From assembly GCA_964645585.1 (NCBI GenBank), contig CAZYAN010000016.1:6888-70887 (forward strand): 64,000 bases of DNA, read 5' to 3'. This DNA is from DATGSL01 sp964645585 (GTDB taxonomy: Bacteria > Verrucomicrobiota > Verrucomicrobiia > Opitutales > T3Sed10-336). Below the pieces are notes generated by a model that was not told where the DNA came from, did no database searches, and was given only the letters and a program-made list of their open reading frames with translations. This document shows, piece after piece, positions 1 through 9,133 of the stretch (the stretch's first letter is position 1; the number at the start of each line of letters is the position of its first letter). Both the position numbers and the translations under genes were made by a program.

Positions 1-858
1 AACGAGCCGGAGCTGTGCGCCGTGATTGAGCAGGTGCGTCGCGTATGAGTGCCGGATTTTGTGCGGAGAAAGATCAGCCGGCAAGTCAGCGAGCGCCAGA
101 TAGCGCTTCAAGGCAAGCTGAATCCATCGCGGATAGAGGCGCTTGTGCTTGGCGTCGACCAGTACGGGATCGGTCAATCCGGTGTGTTTGGCGTAGTCGC
201 GGCGAAAGGTTTCCAGACAATGCAGGGCCGTTCTGCCGACCGGGCACAGCCGCTCCTTCCTCCCCTTCCCTCGCACGCGCGCCACGCCGGTTTGCCGGTC
301 GATATCGCCGTGATTCAGCGCGACGAGTTCGCTGACGCGAAACCCGCCTCCGTAAAGCAACTCGAGCATCAGGCGGTCCCGCCATGCCGAAAACACGTCG
401 ATCGTCTCGTTCTCCAGCAAGAGAAACGGCCCGGCGAGGAGGCGCCGCATCTGATCCTCGGTCAGAAACCTCGGAAGCGGCCTGTCGAGCTTGGGCAGCA
501 CGAGACCGGTCAGCGGATTCTTTGCGATCCATTGCCGTCTGAGTGCAAAACGGAAAAACGCCCGAACACCCGACACGTGATTGTGCAGCGTCCGGCGCGC
601 GAGCCGCCGCTGGCTTTCGATCAGAAACCCGCGGACGCGCAGCGAGCTGATTGCCTCCAAGTCGCCATCCCAGCCGTCTTTTCGCAGCCACTGAAAAAAG
701 CCGGTGACGGCCGCCCGGTAATTCCGAACGGTATAAGCTGAATAGCGGCGCTCTTTTTCCAGATACTCCGCAAAGGCCGCGATCCAATCGCGCTCCGGCG
801 CCGGCGGCGCATCCTGACCGGAGTCAGCCGAAGCAAACGGCGGTTCACGCTCCTTCAT
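1..858 (-). CDS. Tyrosine site-specific recombinase, XerC/XerD type (partial, C-terminus outside window)
   Basis: Read on the minus strand from ATG at 858, an uninterrupted frame of 286 codons runs off the window edge. Residues about 20-110 form the SAM-like core-binding domain (EYLEKERRYSAYTVRNY). The catalytic domain shows the first Arg in GGGFRVSEL, the beta-hairpin Lys in RGKGRKERL and the HKIRHSYATHLL box with the His-x-x-Arg pair. The second His and nucleophilic Tyr would lie beyond position 1. XerC/D enzymes resolve chromosome dimers at dif, but phage-type or integron-type integrases share the fold; the organisation (no mobile genes nearby, operon with housekeeping genes) favours Xer. 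The start overlaps the upstream metallopeptidase stop by 4 nt (ATGA), indicating translational coupling. C versus D cannot be told from this. Confidence 0.9.
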   Translation of the reverse strand, partial: MKEREPPFASADSGQDAPPAPERDWIAAFAEYLEKERRYSAYTVRNYRAAVTGFFQWLRKDGWDGDLEAISSLRVRGFLIESQRRLARRTLHNHVSGVRAFFRFALRRQWIAKNPLTGLVLPKLDRPLPRFLTEDQMRRLLAGPFLLLENETIDVFSAWRDRLMLELLYGGGFRVSELVALNHGDIDRQTGVARVRGKGRKERLCPVGRTALHCLETFRRDYAKHTGLTDPVLVDAKHKRLYPRWIQLALKRYLALADLPADLSPHKIRHSYATHLLNHGAQLRLV

Positions 859-1634
859 GACTCCGCTGTCCGCCCGATCGCGATGATGCGGTTGGTGATT
901 TGCGACAGAACATTGTCATGATGCTCCGCTTGCGGATCAAATTCCCCCAAAACCTTCCAAAACCGGCTGGAGTGGTTCATCTCGACCAAATGCGCCAGCT
1001 CGTGCCAGATCACATAATCCTTGATTTGCGGCGGAAGGAGCAGAAGGCGCCAATTGAGCGAAATGTTTCGCTTCGCCGAACAGGAACCCCAGCGGCTGAC
1101 CTGGTCGCGCACACTGACGCCATTGAGCGGCAAGCGATGCCGGCTCGCAAGTTCGCGGGTCCGGACGGCAAGTGTTTCCGCGGCAAACTGGCGCAGGAGG
1201 CGTTTGAGCTGCGATTCGGTGTGCCGCTCCGGATCCCACGCGATCGCGACGCGATTCGTCGCGCGCTGGAAACGAAGGCACGGCTCGCGCGCCTCGTCCC
1301 AAACAATCGCCGTTTCGCCGCCGCTGACCGCGAGAAACCCTCGTTTCCGCAGAAAGCCGTAGAGCGTTTCAGGCGGAGTGATTTCTGTCAGGTGACGGCG
1401 CAGCCAAGCTTCCTTGGTCCGCATAAACTGCATCCCGCGCTCAAGACTGCACCCCGCCGGAATGGTCAGCACAACCTCATTGGCGCGATTGATGGTGAGG
1501 CGGAGATAGCGCGCTCTGCGGGAACGCGTCAGACGGTACGAGATCGCCAGCCCTCCCTTTTCGGAGTCCAGGCGAAGCACACCTTTATCCAGCAATTGAA
1601 GAGCCGGCGCGGCCCTGCGGTGTCGCTTCTTCAT
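855..1634 (-). CDS. YgjP/SprT-like zinc metallopeptidase (DUF45, M48-related)
   Basis: A protein of about 259 aa with the zinc motif HELAH in VIWHELAHLVEMNHS, followed by the SRFWKVL segment typical of the YgjP/DUF45 family. Upstream lies the family's RWGSCS element with a Leu/Asn-rich strand (NISLNWRLL). Members are cytoplasmic gluzincin-fold proteins of unsettled role; E. coli YgjP has been linked to UTP hydrolysis. I chose ATG 1634; a GTG at 1664 would add 10 residues and overlap the mazG end by 14 nt, but its AAGG lies too close to act as a ribosome site. It sits between mazG and the Xer gene in a tight minus-strand operon, ending with a 4-nt overlap into the recombinase. Confidence 0.85.
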   Translation of the reverse strand: MKKRHRRAAPALQLLDKGVLRLDSEKGGLAISYRLTRSRRARYLRLTINRANEVVLTIPAGCSLERGMQFMRTKEAWLRRHLTEITPPETLYGFLRKRGFLAVSGGETAIVWDEAREPCLRFQRATNRVAIAWDPERHTESQLKRLLRQFAAETLAVRTRELASRHRLPLNGVSVRDQVSRWGSCSAKRNISLNWRLLLLPPQIKDYVIWHELAHLVEMNHSSRFWKVLGEFDPQAEHHDNVLSQITNRIIAIGRTAES

Positions 1635-1650
1635 CGGAGTCTCACAAAAC

Positions 1651-2316
1651 TCACGCCGGGCCACCCTTCGCCCGGTTTTCCGTTTCCACTATAAATTGGC
1701 CGACGCGGCGTCGTAAAGCTGATTCCGGGTCGATTCCCTTGATCCGGCAAGCGGCGGCCAACGCAAAAAGCTTCTCCCCGGCCGTCTCTTCGTCCAGTTC
1801 CTCCGCCACGCGCTCGACCTCCTTCCGCGCGGGAATCGCGTCAACCATCCCTTTCTTTTGCAACTGTTTAACAACGTCCCACGCATACAATAGTGCCGGG
1901 AGACTCGGAGGAAGCCTCTTGAAAAGTCCCTCATCGTCAGCAGCGGCCTTCTTCTCCCCGGCTTTGATTTCGTCCCACTGCTTCAGAACCGCGTCGGAGT
2001 CGTCGAGTCGCACGGTGCCGAACACATGGGGATGACGCCGCACGAGCTTTTGATTGATCTCCGCGGCGACGTCGTCGAACGAAAAATGTCCCGCCTCCTC
2101 AGCCATTTGCGCGTGAAATACCACCTGCAAGAGCACGTCGCCCAGCTCTTCGCGCATGTGTGCCATGTCGTTGCGGTCGATCGTATCGAGCAATTCGGCG
2201 CATTCCTCCACCAGACAGCGGGCAATCGACTGGTGCGTCTGCTCGCGATCCCAGGGACAGCCGTCCGGCGCCCGGAGGCGCGCCATCGTTTCCTTCAGTT
2301 CTTCCATTGCACTCAT
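1651..2316 (-). CDS. mazG: Nucleoside triphosphate pyrophosphohydrolase MazG
   Basis: All-alpha NTP pyrophosphohydrolase of about 221 aa, hydrolysing (d)NTPs to NMP and pyrophosphate; it is a house-cleaning enzyme in the cytoplasm. The N-terminal half carries CPWDREQTHQS and the EExxE/ExxD metal site in VEECAELLDTID and REELGDVLLQVVFHAQMA, and the second half repeats the fold weakly (RHPHVFG, WDEIKAGEK), as in full-length MazG. The reading frame can be extended to a TTG at 2358, but ATG 2316 (MSAMEELKETM) or ATG 2307 fits the family start better. It is the first gene of the minus-strand mazG-metallopeptidase-Xer set. Positions 2317-2550 between it and the divergent next gene hold no supportable gene and probably carry both promoters. 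Confidence 0.93.
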   Translation of the reverse strand: MSAMEELKETMARLRAPDGCPWDREQTHQSIARCLVEECAELLDTIDRNDMAHMREELGDVLLQVVFHAQMAEEAGHFSFDDVAAEINQKLVRRHPHVFGTVRLDDSDAVLKQWDEIKAGEKKAAADDEGLFKRLPPSLPALLYAWDVVKQLQKKGMVDAIPARKEVERVAEELDEETAGEKLFALAAACRIKGIDPESALRRRVGQFIVETENRAKGGPA

Positions 2317-2550
2317 GAGAGGATCAAAAAGGGGAAGGGTAACCGCGAACGAGCGCAAAGCGACACGAACCTCTGGAAATCTGGCGCGGACAACGGGGCA
2401 CCCTCCTGTTTTTCCCGATCTTCACATTTCCTCTTTGCTCCCGAAGAACTTGCAAGCATCCTTTGGGTATGCGGTAATCATGCCGTTCGCTTCTGGTTTG
2501 TGACCGCTTCGTTTCACCCGAGTTCAAGCTGAAACCCTGCAACCGCTTTT

Positions 2551-5500
2551 ATGAAACGCCCCTGGATTATTCTCTTTGCCTTGATCGTCGCCGGGATCGC
2601 GGGAGTCACGTTTTATTTCATCCAAAAATCGGGTACGGATGTCCGGCCAGTCGGCGCTTCCGGAAACGAAGAAAACGCCCTGTCGCGTGTGACTGCAGCC
2701 GCGACTCTGCCCGAAACGATTTCGTTCAACCGTCACGTCCAGCCGATCCTTTCCGCCAACTGCTACCCTTGTCACGGCCCGGACGCCAATACGCGCAAAT
2801 CCGGTCTCCGGCTCGACGGCTACGAATATCTTCTCCAGCCGGCCGATTCGGGCCGACCGGTTTTCTCCGCGGACAATCCCGGAACGAGTCCGCTGATCGA
2901 GCGCCTGACGTCGGCCGATCCCGACTGGGTGATGCCGCCGCCAGACGCCCACCCGCAACCGTCCGCCGAAGAGCGCGCGCTGCTGGTCCAATGGGTTCGC
3001 GAAGGTGCCGTTTACGAGGAACACTGGGCATTCGTGCCGCCGGAACGGCCGGAAGTTCCTGAACTGGACTCGGACGACTGGTCCCGGCACGCGATTGACC
3101 GGTTTGTCCTGCGGACGCTCCGAGAACACGGGCTCGACGGCAACGGCCCCGAAAGTCCGCGGCGCCTGATTCGCCGGCTCTCGCTCGATCTGACCGGCTT
3201 GCTCCCCGATCCCGCGGATGCCGACGCGTTCGCCGCCGATCCGAGCGACGCGGCCTACGAAGCCTTGGTCGACAAATATCTCGCCTCCCCGGCATTTGGC
3301 GAACACCGCGCTCGCTACTGGCTCGACTACGTGCGGTACGCCGACACGCACGGCCTTCACTTCGACAATCTCCGGTCGATCTGGCCGTACCGCGATTATA
3401 TCGTCCGCGCGTTCAATCAAAATAAACCGTTCGACGTATTCGTCCGCGAACAGCTCGCCGGCGACCTGCTGCCCAACGCCGATCTCGACGCGCTGGTCGC
3501 CACCGGCTACATCCGCAGCAATGTCTCGACCAACGAAGGCGGAACGATCACCGAAGAGATCCGGATCAACAACAGCCGCGACCGCGCGGAGGCCTTTGGC
3601 ACGACGTTTCTCGGCCTGACCGTCGGGTGCGCCTCCTGTCACGACCACAAGTTCGATCCCGTAACCGCGAAAGATTTTTACCAGATCACGGCGTTTTTTA
3701 ACAACCTCACCGAAAAAGGCTGGGACGAAAATATCGCCGAACCGCCGCCGATCCTTCGCCTGCCGCCGGACGAAAAACAGGAAGAAGCCGAGGCGCTGCT
3801 CGCAAAAATCGCCGAAACGCGCTACCAGCTTCGAACCCGGCAGGCGGAGGCCGATCAACACGCCGCCGCCAGGCTGAAAGCAGGAGACGGCCCCGAAGCG
3901 GTTTCGACCGAGAACCTTGAGCTGCGTCTGCGCCTCGACGAAGGCGAAGGCGATACCGTACGCAATTCAGCGCCCGGAAAATCCGAGGAAACCTTCACCG
4001 CCAACACAACGCCGCTGATCTGGCGCGAGCAATCTCTCCTCTGGCCGGGCATGCGCATGGAAATCAACACCCGCCTTCCGCTCGGCGGCCATGGCGATGT
4101 CGAAGCCGATGAAGCCTTCTCCGCCGGCGGCTGGATCATGTTGCGGATTAAGCCCGGCAATGCGCGCATGCCCGACGGCGCCCTCCTCGCCCGCATGGGG
4201 GGCCCGGAGCGCAACGCTCACCGAGGCTGGGATATCTGGGTCGAAAAGGAGCGGTTCGCCGTCCATATCATTCATCAATGGCCGGACCACGCGATCAAGG
4301 TGCGAACCAAGGACCAATTTCTCGATGATCGCTGGTACCACGTCTTCGTCACTTATGACGGTTCGCGCAAAGCCGAGAATGTCGCGATTTATGTCGACGG
4401 GGAGCCGGTCGAAACCGAGATTCTCAACGACACACTCACCCCCGGGCTGACGATTCGCACCGACGCCCAAATGCACCTCGGACGCCGCGACGATCTCCAG
4501 CCGAAGCGGGAGACCCGTTTCCAGGATATCCGGTTTTATCGGCGGGCGCTGAGCGCGGACGAAGCCGCGCGAGTCCCGTTCGAGGATTACGCCGCGGAGA
4601 TCGTTGCACAATCATCCAACCCCGCCGACTGGACCGCCGACCAGCGGTTTGTGATGCACCGGTTCGTGTTTTCACGCGATACGGAATTCCATACGCTCCA
4701 GGAACGGCTCGCGGCGCTTGAAGCTTCGTATGTCGAACTCACGAAGGACGGTCCCGCCACACTGATCGCGCGCGAGGCGCCGAAACCGGCCTTCGCCCAC
4801 ATCCTCAACCGCGGCGTTTACAGCTCGCTAGGCGAGCGCGTCGAGCCGGGACCGCCGGGATTTTTGCCGCCGTTTCCCGAGGACGCGAAAGCGGACCGGC
4901 TCGCGCTCGCCAACTGGCTTGTTTCTCCGGAGAACCCGCTGCTCGCCCGGGTCACCGTTAACCGAATCTGGCAAGAGGTTTTCGGCCGGGGGATTGTCAC
5001 GACGCCGGGCGACTTCGGGATCGTTGGCGACCGGCCTACCCACCCGGATCTCCTCGACTGGCTCGCCGTCGAGTTCCGCGAAAGCGGCTGGGACATCAAG
5101 GGCCTGTATAAAACCCTGGTCCTCTCGGCGACCTACCGCCAATCGTCCCGCATCACCCCCGATGCGCTGGAAGGCGATCCGGCCAACCGCTTCTATTCGC
5201 GCGCGCCCCGCTTCCGCATGGCGGGCGAGATGATTCGCGACGCCGCCCTCCAGGCCTCCGGCCTCCTCGTCGACAAACGCGGCGGCCCGCCGGTGAAACC
5301 GTATCAGCCGCCGGGAATCTGGCAGGCGGTTTCGATGCCGGAATCGAATACGAAAAAATACGAGCGCGATTCCGGCGAGGCCTTGTATCGGCGAAGTCTT
5401 TACACCTTCTGGAAACGCTTCGCGCCCCCTGCCAGCCTGGAGACCTTTGACGCGACATCGAGGGAGGTGGTCTGCGCCGCGCGCGCGCGAACCAATACGC

Positions 5501-5838
5501 CGCTGCAGGCATTGGTGACGATGAACGATCCGCAATTCGTCGAAGCCTCCCGCGCGCTCGCGAAACAGGTTGTTGAGGCCGCGGACGAACCTGAGGAACG
5601 TCTCGACCGCCTCGCGCTGCTGACCTTGGCGCGCGAACTGAAACCCGAGGAGGAAAAACCGCTGCTGGAAGGGCTCGAATTTTTCCGTTCCCGCTTCACC
5701 GAGTCACCGGAAACGGCCCTCGCGCTGCTCGAGGTCGGGGAGTTGCCGCGCGATCCGGCGCTCGACGCGGTTGAACTCGCCTCCTGGACCCTCGTCGCCA
5801 ATCAGTTCTTCAATCTCGACGAATTCCTCAACAAGTGA
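2551..5838 (+). CDS. PSD1 and planctomycete cytochrome C domain-containing protein with LamG insert
   Basis: A 1095-aa exported protein. Residues 5-23 are a hydrophobic signal anchor. Then come a planctomycete-type cytochrome domain with one haem site (CYPCH near residue 72), the PSCyt2/DUF1549 domain (RRLIRRLSLDLTGLLP) with a second CxxCH (CASCH), a concanavalin/LamG-like insert (about residues 455-690; DDRWYHVFVTYDG) and the C-terminal PSD1/DUF1553 domain (NRIWQEVFGRGIV; TNTPLQALVTMNDP). Such proteins abound in Planctomycetota and Verrucomicrobiota and are usually paired with a DUF1501 protein; no partner is present here. Their role is unproven; periplasmic polysaccharide or sulfate-ester metabolism has been suggested. 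Only 49 nt separate it from the LptD-like gene, so the two may share a transcript. Confidence 0.93.
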   Translation: MKRPWIILFALIVAGIAGVTFYFIQKSGTDVRPVGASGNEENALSRVTAAATLPETISFNRHVQPILSANCYPCHGPDANTRKSGLRLDGYEYLLQPADSGRPVFSADNPGTSPLIERLTSADPDWVMPPPDAHPQPSAEERALLVQWVREGAVYEEHWAFVPPERPEVPELDSDDWSRHAIDRFVLRTLREHGLDGNGPESPRRLIRRLSLDLTGLLPDPADADAFAADPSDAAYEALVDKYLASPAFGEHRARYWLDYVRYADTHGLHFDNLRSIWPYRDYIVRAFNQNKPFDVFVREQLAGDLLPNADLDALVATGYIRSNVSTNEGGTITEEIRINNSRDRAEAFGTTFLGLTVGCASCHDHKFDPVTAKDFYQITAFFNNLTEKGWDENIAEPPPILRLPPDEKQEEAEALLAKIAETRYQLRTRQAEADQHAAARLKAGDGPEAVSTENLELRLRLDEGEGDTVRNSAPGKSEETFTANTTPLIWREQSLLWPGMRMEINTRLPLGGHGDVEADEAFSAGGWIMLRIKPGNARMPDGALLARMGGPERNAHRGWDIWVEKERFAVHIIHQWPDHAIKVRTKDQFLDDRWYHVFVTYDGSRKAENVAIYVDGEPVETEILNDTLTPGLTIRTDAQMHLGRRDDLQPKRETRFQDIRFYRRALSADEAARVPFEDYAAEIVAQSSNPADWTADQRFVMHRFVFSRDTEFHTLQERLAALEASYVELTKDGPATLIAREAPKPAFAHILNRGVYSSLGERVEPGPPGFLPPFPEDAKADRLALANWLVSPENPLLARVTVNRIWQEVFGRGIVTTPGDFGIVGDRPTHPDLLDWLAVEFRESGWDIKGLYKTLVLSATYRQSSRITPDALEGDPANRFYSRAPRFRMAGEMIRDAALQASGLLVDKRGGPPVKPYQPPGIWQAVSMPESNTKKYERDSGEALYRRSLYTFWKRFAPPASLETFDATSREVVCAARARTNTPLQALVTMNDPQFVEASRALAKQVVEAADEPEERLDRLALLTLARELKPEEEKPLLEGLEFFRSRFTESPETALALLEVGELPRDPALDAVELASWTLVANQFFNLDEFLNK

Positions 5839-5887
5839 AGGAGGAAATGGCTTGTGAACGCTCGCGAGAAACCGTAACCCGTTTTCC

Positions 5888-7915
5888 GTGTTTTTCGGAA
5901 AGCTCAGGCCCGCGGGGCTCGTCGGCATCAGCCTCCTTACCTTCGCGCCCGCGACGGCTCTGCCGGCGGCGGAGGATCAGGCGCGCCTTGAGTTCGAGGA
6001 TTCCTTGCTGACGGCGAATGAGCTGATCTACAGCCAGCGCCAGCGCCTCGCGACTGCCCAAGGCGATGTTCGCTTGACACATCCGGAAGCGCGCCTGGTC
6101 GCGGAACGCGCCCGCTACCAAACCGAAGAACGGTTCGCTGTCGGTGAAAACGTTCGGTTCGGAAAGCCGCCCTATTTTATTTCGGCCGAGACGATCGAAG
6201 GCAGTCCCGAACGGTTTGAGCTGCGAGACGCCATCGCCTTTTTCGGCGAACCGCGCCCGGCGGCCCTCAACTTGCGCGCGCGGTCAGTCACCTATTACCC
6301 GAATGACCGCGTCGAGATCGACGGAGTGACTCTCCGGGTCGGCCCCGTTCCCTTCTTTTATCTGCCTGGCATCACGCGGAGCTTGGACGGAACCGTGTCG
6401 ACGCGGGCGACCGCCGACGCGGGTTACACGCGGAATCTCGGCAGTTTTTTATTTATCGGCACCCGCACCGCCTTTCTCCCGTCGTTTGCCGCCGGACCCG
6501 AAATCGGCTACTACAGCCGCCGAGGGCTGCTCTACGGCCCCGGGTTTGATTACAAGGTATCGAACGGCGAACATACGATCGTCGGCGGCCTCCGCGGCGG
6601 TTACATCAACGATCATGGCGACCGCGGCGACGACCGTCTCGACCGGGCAATCGGGGACGACCGCTACTACCTGGAATGGCGCCACAAGCAGTCCGCCGGA
6701 GAACGGATCGAAATCACCGGCCTGACCGACGTCTGGAGCGACTCGGAAATCACCCGCGACTTCCAGCCGGATGATTTCAACGACAACCAGTTCCCCGACA
6801 GCTTTCTCGAAGGTGTGTATTTAGGTGACGGATACATTATCTCCGCCTTCACCCGCATCACGCCGAACGATTTTGAGATCGTCCCGGAACGACTGCCGGA
6901 AGTTCGCTTCGACCTGCCTCCGAGCCAACTCGGGGGCGGCATTTACCAGCAGTCCCAAGTGAGCGCGACGGCGCTTCGAGAGCACGATCCGCTGGCAAGG
7001 GACACCCGCAGCGACCGGTTCGACTTCTATTACGGGGTAAATCGGCCGTTCACCCTGACCGACTGGCTGACCTTTACACCGAAAGCGGCCGCGCGGGTGA
7101 CGCACTACGAGCGAGCTCTCGACGGCCGTGATGATTACACGCGGGTGCTGGGGGAAGTCGGCGCCGACATCGAAGGCCGCGCGTTCGGGGTTTACCGCTA
7201 TGAAAACGACCTGTGGAACATCCGCGACATCCGCCACGTGGTGAAGCCGAAGATCCAGTACCGGTACACTCCGGAAGCCGACAGCGGCCGGCGTTTCATC
7301 CCCCAGATTGACCGCCGGTCGTTCGCAACGCAGCTCGAGCCGATCGATCTCGGGCAAGTCCGACATATCGACGAACTCGATGAAATTCATACGCTGCGCT
7401 ACGGCATTGAAAACCTCGTGCAAACGCGCCATCCGACCTACGGCTCAACCGATCTTCTTTCCCTGTACCTCGCGAATGACCTGCAATTTTCACGGCGGCC
7501 CGGCGAAGAATTTGTCTCAAACGTTCACGCCGAACTCGCCTTTACCCCGATCTACTGGTTTCGGTTCGACACTTTGGCGCGGGTTTCGCCGCAAGATCCG
7601 AATCTCGAGGAGCTCAACGCCGGCCTGACGATCACCGACGCGCGATTCTGGTCGCTTCGTCTCGGCAGCGAATACCTGGAAGACCGGATTGAAGAGTTTT
7701 CGCTCGCCTACGTCACCCGGCTGACGGAAACCTACAGTTTCGCCGCGGAAATTCGCTACGACGCGATCGGCCACCGCTTCTCGCGCCAAACGTATACGCT
7801 TTCGCAAAATCTGTGGGACAGCTGGGAGGTCCGTTACCAGGCTTACCTGCGCCGCGGCGCCGAACGCGAGAGCCCGGCCGGGTTTTCCATCTCTTTTTCG
7901 TATCTCGGGTTTTGA
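5888..7915 (+). CDS. lptD: LPS-assembly protein LptD-like (OstA family) outer-membrane barrel
   Basis: A 675-aa protein beginning at GTG 5888 with a signal peptide (about residues 1-28, ending near ALPAAE). An in-frame TGA at 5855 rules out a longer start. Residues about 40-110 form the OstA_N jellyroll (ATAQGDVRLTHPEARLVAERARY), followed by the inner-strand motif VGPVPFFYLPGI and a long beta-barrel rich in alternating aromatic and charged residues. The chain ends in the outer-membrane signature SFSYLGF with terminal Phe. LptD inserts lipopolysaccharide into the outer leaflet. It is shorter than the E. coli protein (784 aa) but in the range of non-proteobacterial homologues. No lptE or lptA neighbour is seen. 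Confidence 0.85.
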   Translation: MFFGKLRPAGLVGISLLTFAPATALPAAEDQARLEFEDSLLTANELIYSQRQRLATAQGDVRLTHPEARLVAERARYQTEERFAVGENVRFGKPPYFISAETIEGSPERFELRDAIAFFGEPRPAALNLRARSVTYYPNDRVEIDGVTLRVGPVPFFYLPGITRSLDGTVSTRATADAGYTRNLGSFLFIGTRTAFLPSFAAGPEIGYYSRRGLLYGPGFDYKVSNGEHTIVGGLRGGYINDHGDRGDDRLDRAIGDDRYYLEWRHKQSAGERIEITGLTDVWSDSEITRDFQPDDFNDNQFPDSFLEGVYLGDGYIISAFTRITPNDFEIVPERLPEVRFDLPPSQLGGGIYQQSQVSATALREHDPLARDTRSDRFDFYYGVNRPFTLTDWLTFTPKAAARVTHYERALDGRDDYTRVLGEVGADIEGRAFGVYRYENDLWNIRDIRHVVKPKIQYRYTPEADSGRRFIPQIDRRSFATQLEPIDLGQVRHIDELDEIHTLRYGIENLVQTRHPTYGSTDLLSLYLANDLQFSRRPGEEFVSNVHAELAFTPIYWFRFDTLARVSPQDPNLEELNAGLTITDARFWSLRLGSEYLEDRIEEFSLAYVTRLTETYSFAAEIRYDAIGHRFSRQTYTLSQNLWDSWEVRYQAYLRRGAERESPAGFSISFSYLGF

Positions 7916-7987
7916 CGCCGCGATGGAAAATCTGATCCTTTTAGCACGAGAAGCCCGATTGGCTGATTTTTCGAAATTTCCCGCCAC

Positions 7988-8758
7988 GTGATCACGCAGA
8001 ACGCCTTTCCCGTTAAACTTCCCGCTTTCGAAGGTCCGCTTGATCTTCTGCTCTTCCTCATCCGCAAGCACGAGATCGACATCTACGACATCCCGCTGGA
8101 GCAACTGACCCGTCAGTACCTCGAAACCCTGTACGAGATGGAGAAACTTCAGCTGGAAATCGCCGGCGAGTTCTTCGTGATGGCGGCGACGCTGATGGAA
8201 ATCAAGAGCCGCACGCTCCTGCCCAAACATGTGCCGGCCGCCGAATCGGAATCCGACGATGACGAATTCGACCCGCGATGGGAACTCGTCCACCAGCTGC
8301 TCGAATACCAGAAGTTCAAGCAAGCCGCACACGACGTCGAACGTCTCGCACAGATTCAGAGCGACCTCTTCGCGCGGATCGTCAAGACGCGCGGCCCCCT
8401 CGTCCCGATGGAGCAGCCGCTCAAAAAGGCAGACAAGCTCGATCTCTGGCACGCATTCAATCAGGTCCTGCGGCGCCTTTCCGAGAAATTGGTCTTGGGC
8501 GAGATCCACGACGAATCGGTCACGGTTTCCGATCGCATGGAATTCATCATTGATCTCGTAAAAAAGAACGAAACGTATGCGTTTTCCAAGCTCTTTACCG
8601 ACGGAGAGCGCACGAGCATTCGGGTGATTGTCGCGACGTTCCTCGGGGTTCTCGAACTTGTGCGTCTCAAGAAGCTGCGGGTTTGGCAGGATGAATCGTT
8701 CGCGGAAATCCACTTTGCCGCCGCGCCTGAAAACGGGCTTGAAATGGCAGACGAATAG
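7988..8758 (+). CDS. scpA: Segregation and condensation protein A (ScpA, SMC kleisin)
   Basis: A 256-aa kleisin subunit bridging SMC and ScpB in the bacterial condensin. The N-terminal signature is plain (FEGPLDLLLFLIRKHEIDIYDI), followed by the helical segment MAATLMEIKSRTLLP and a C-terminal winged-helix part (FLGVLELVRLKKLRVWQ). Start is GTG 7988, directly before ITQNAFPVKLPAFEG. ScpB usually lies next to ScpA, but here the following genes are small unrelated ORFs, so scpB must be elsewhere. Confidence 0.95.
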   Translation: MITQNAFPVKLPAFEGPLDLLLFLIRKHEIDIYDIPLEQLTRQYLETLYEMEKLQLEIAGEFFVMAATLMEIKSRTLLPKHVPAAESESDDDEFDPRWELVHQLLEYQKFKQAAHDVERLAQIQSDLFARIVKTRGPLVPMEQPLKKADKLDLWHAFNQVLRRLSEKLVLGEIHDESVTVSDRMEFIIDLVKKNETYAFSKLFTDGERTSIRVIVATFLGVLELVRLKKLRVWQDESFAEIHFAAAPENGLEMADE

Positions 8759-8774
8759 CGGAGAGTCGTTGGCC

Positions 8775-9020
8775 GTGAACGAACCACAGCAGAAACGCGG
8801 ATTTTTGGTGGGAATTGGACTCGACCATCACGACGGCCACAAGCGGATCACGCAGGCCGAGGATTTTCTGATCGCGGGCGGCTCGGAAGAAACGCATGAG
8901 CGAATGACGGAGACAGCGATGAAAACCGCTGAAGACCTCCGCAGCCGGGGCAAAAACTTTGGAAGCGCTGAACGCGAGGAGCTGGCCGACCTGCTAAAGA
9001 AAAACACTCCGGCGCCCTGA
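8775..9020 (+). CDS. Small hypothetical protein downstream of scpA
   Basis: An 81-aa charged, soluble protein starting at GTG 8775, 16 nt after scpA. It reads FLVGIGLDHHDGHKRITQ near the N-terminus, then a helical stretch rich in Glu, Lys and Arg. No signal peptide, membrane segment or Cys is present and I do not recognise a family. The close spacing suggests co-transcription with scpA. The frame is open further upstream inside scpA, but that part is antisense-like noise. Codon use resembles the neighbours, so a real gene is likely. Confidence 0.6.
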   Translation: MNEPQQKRGFLVGIGLDHHDGHKRITQAEDFLIAGGSEETHERMTETAMKTAEDLRSRGKNFGSAEREELADLLKKNTPAP

Positions 9021-9133
9021 CCATTCCTGGTCATGCTTCCTTGCCGCACCGACGGAAAGGATTATCTTCTTGTCAGATTTTTGCATTTTCAGAACATTGC
9101 TGCACATTCACAACTAGCGAGCCACGAACTAAC

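Noticed and set aside
49..741. 230-codon plus-strand frame at the window start
   Set aside because: It is antisense to the Xer recombinase gene, whose motifs are clear in the minus frame; residues show no family pattern.
2324..2542. 72-codon minus frame upstream of mazG
   Set aside because: No ribosome site or family signal; lies in a likely promoter region.
2524..3861. 445-codon minus-strand frame
   Set aside because: Antisense to the PSD1 cytochrome gene; long shadow frames are expected at this GC content.
7517..8713. 398-codon minus-strand frame
   Set aside because: Antisense to the LptD-like gene and scpA, both with clear motifs.
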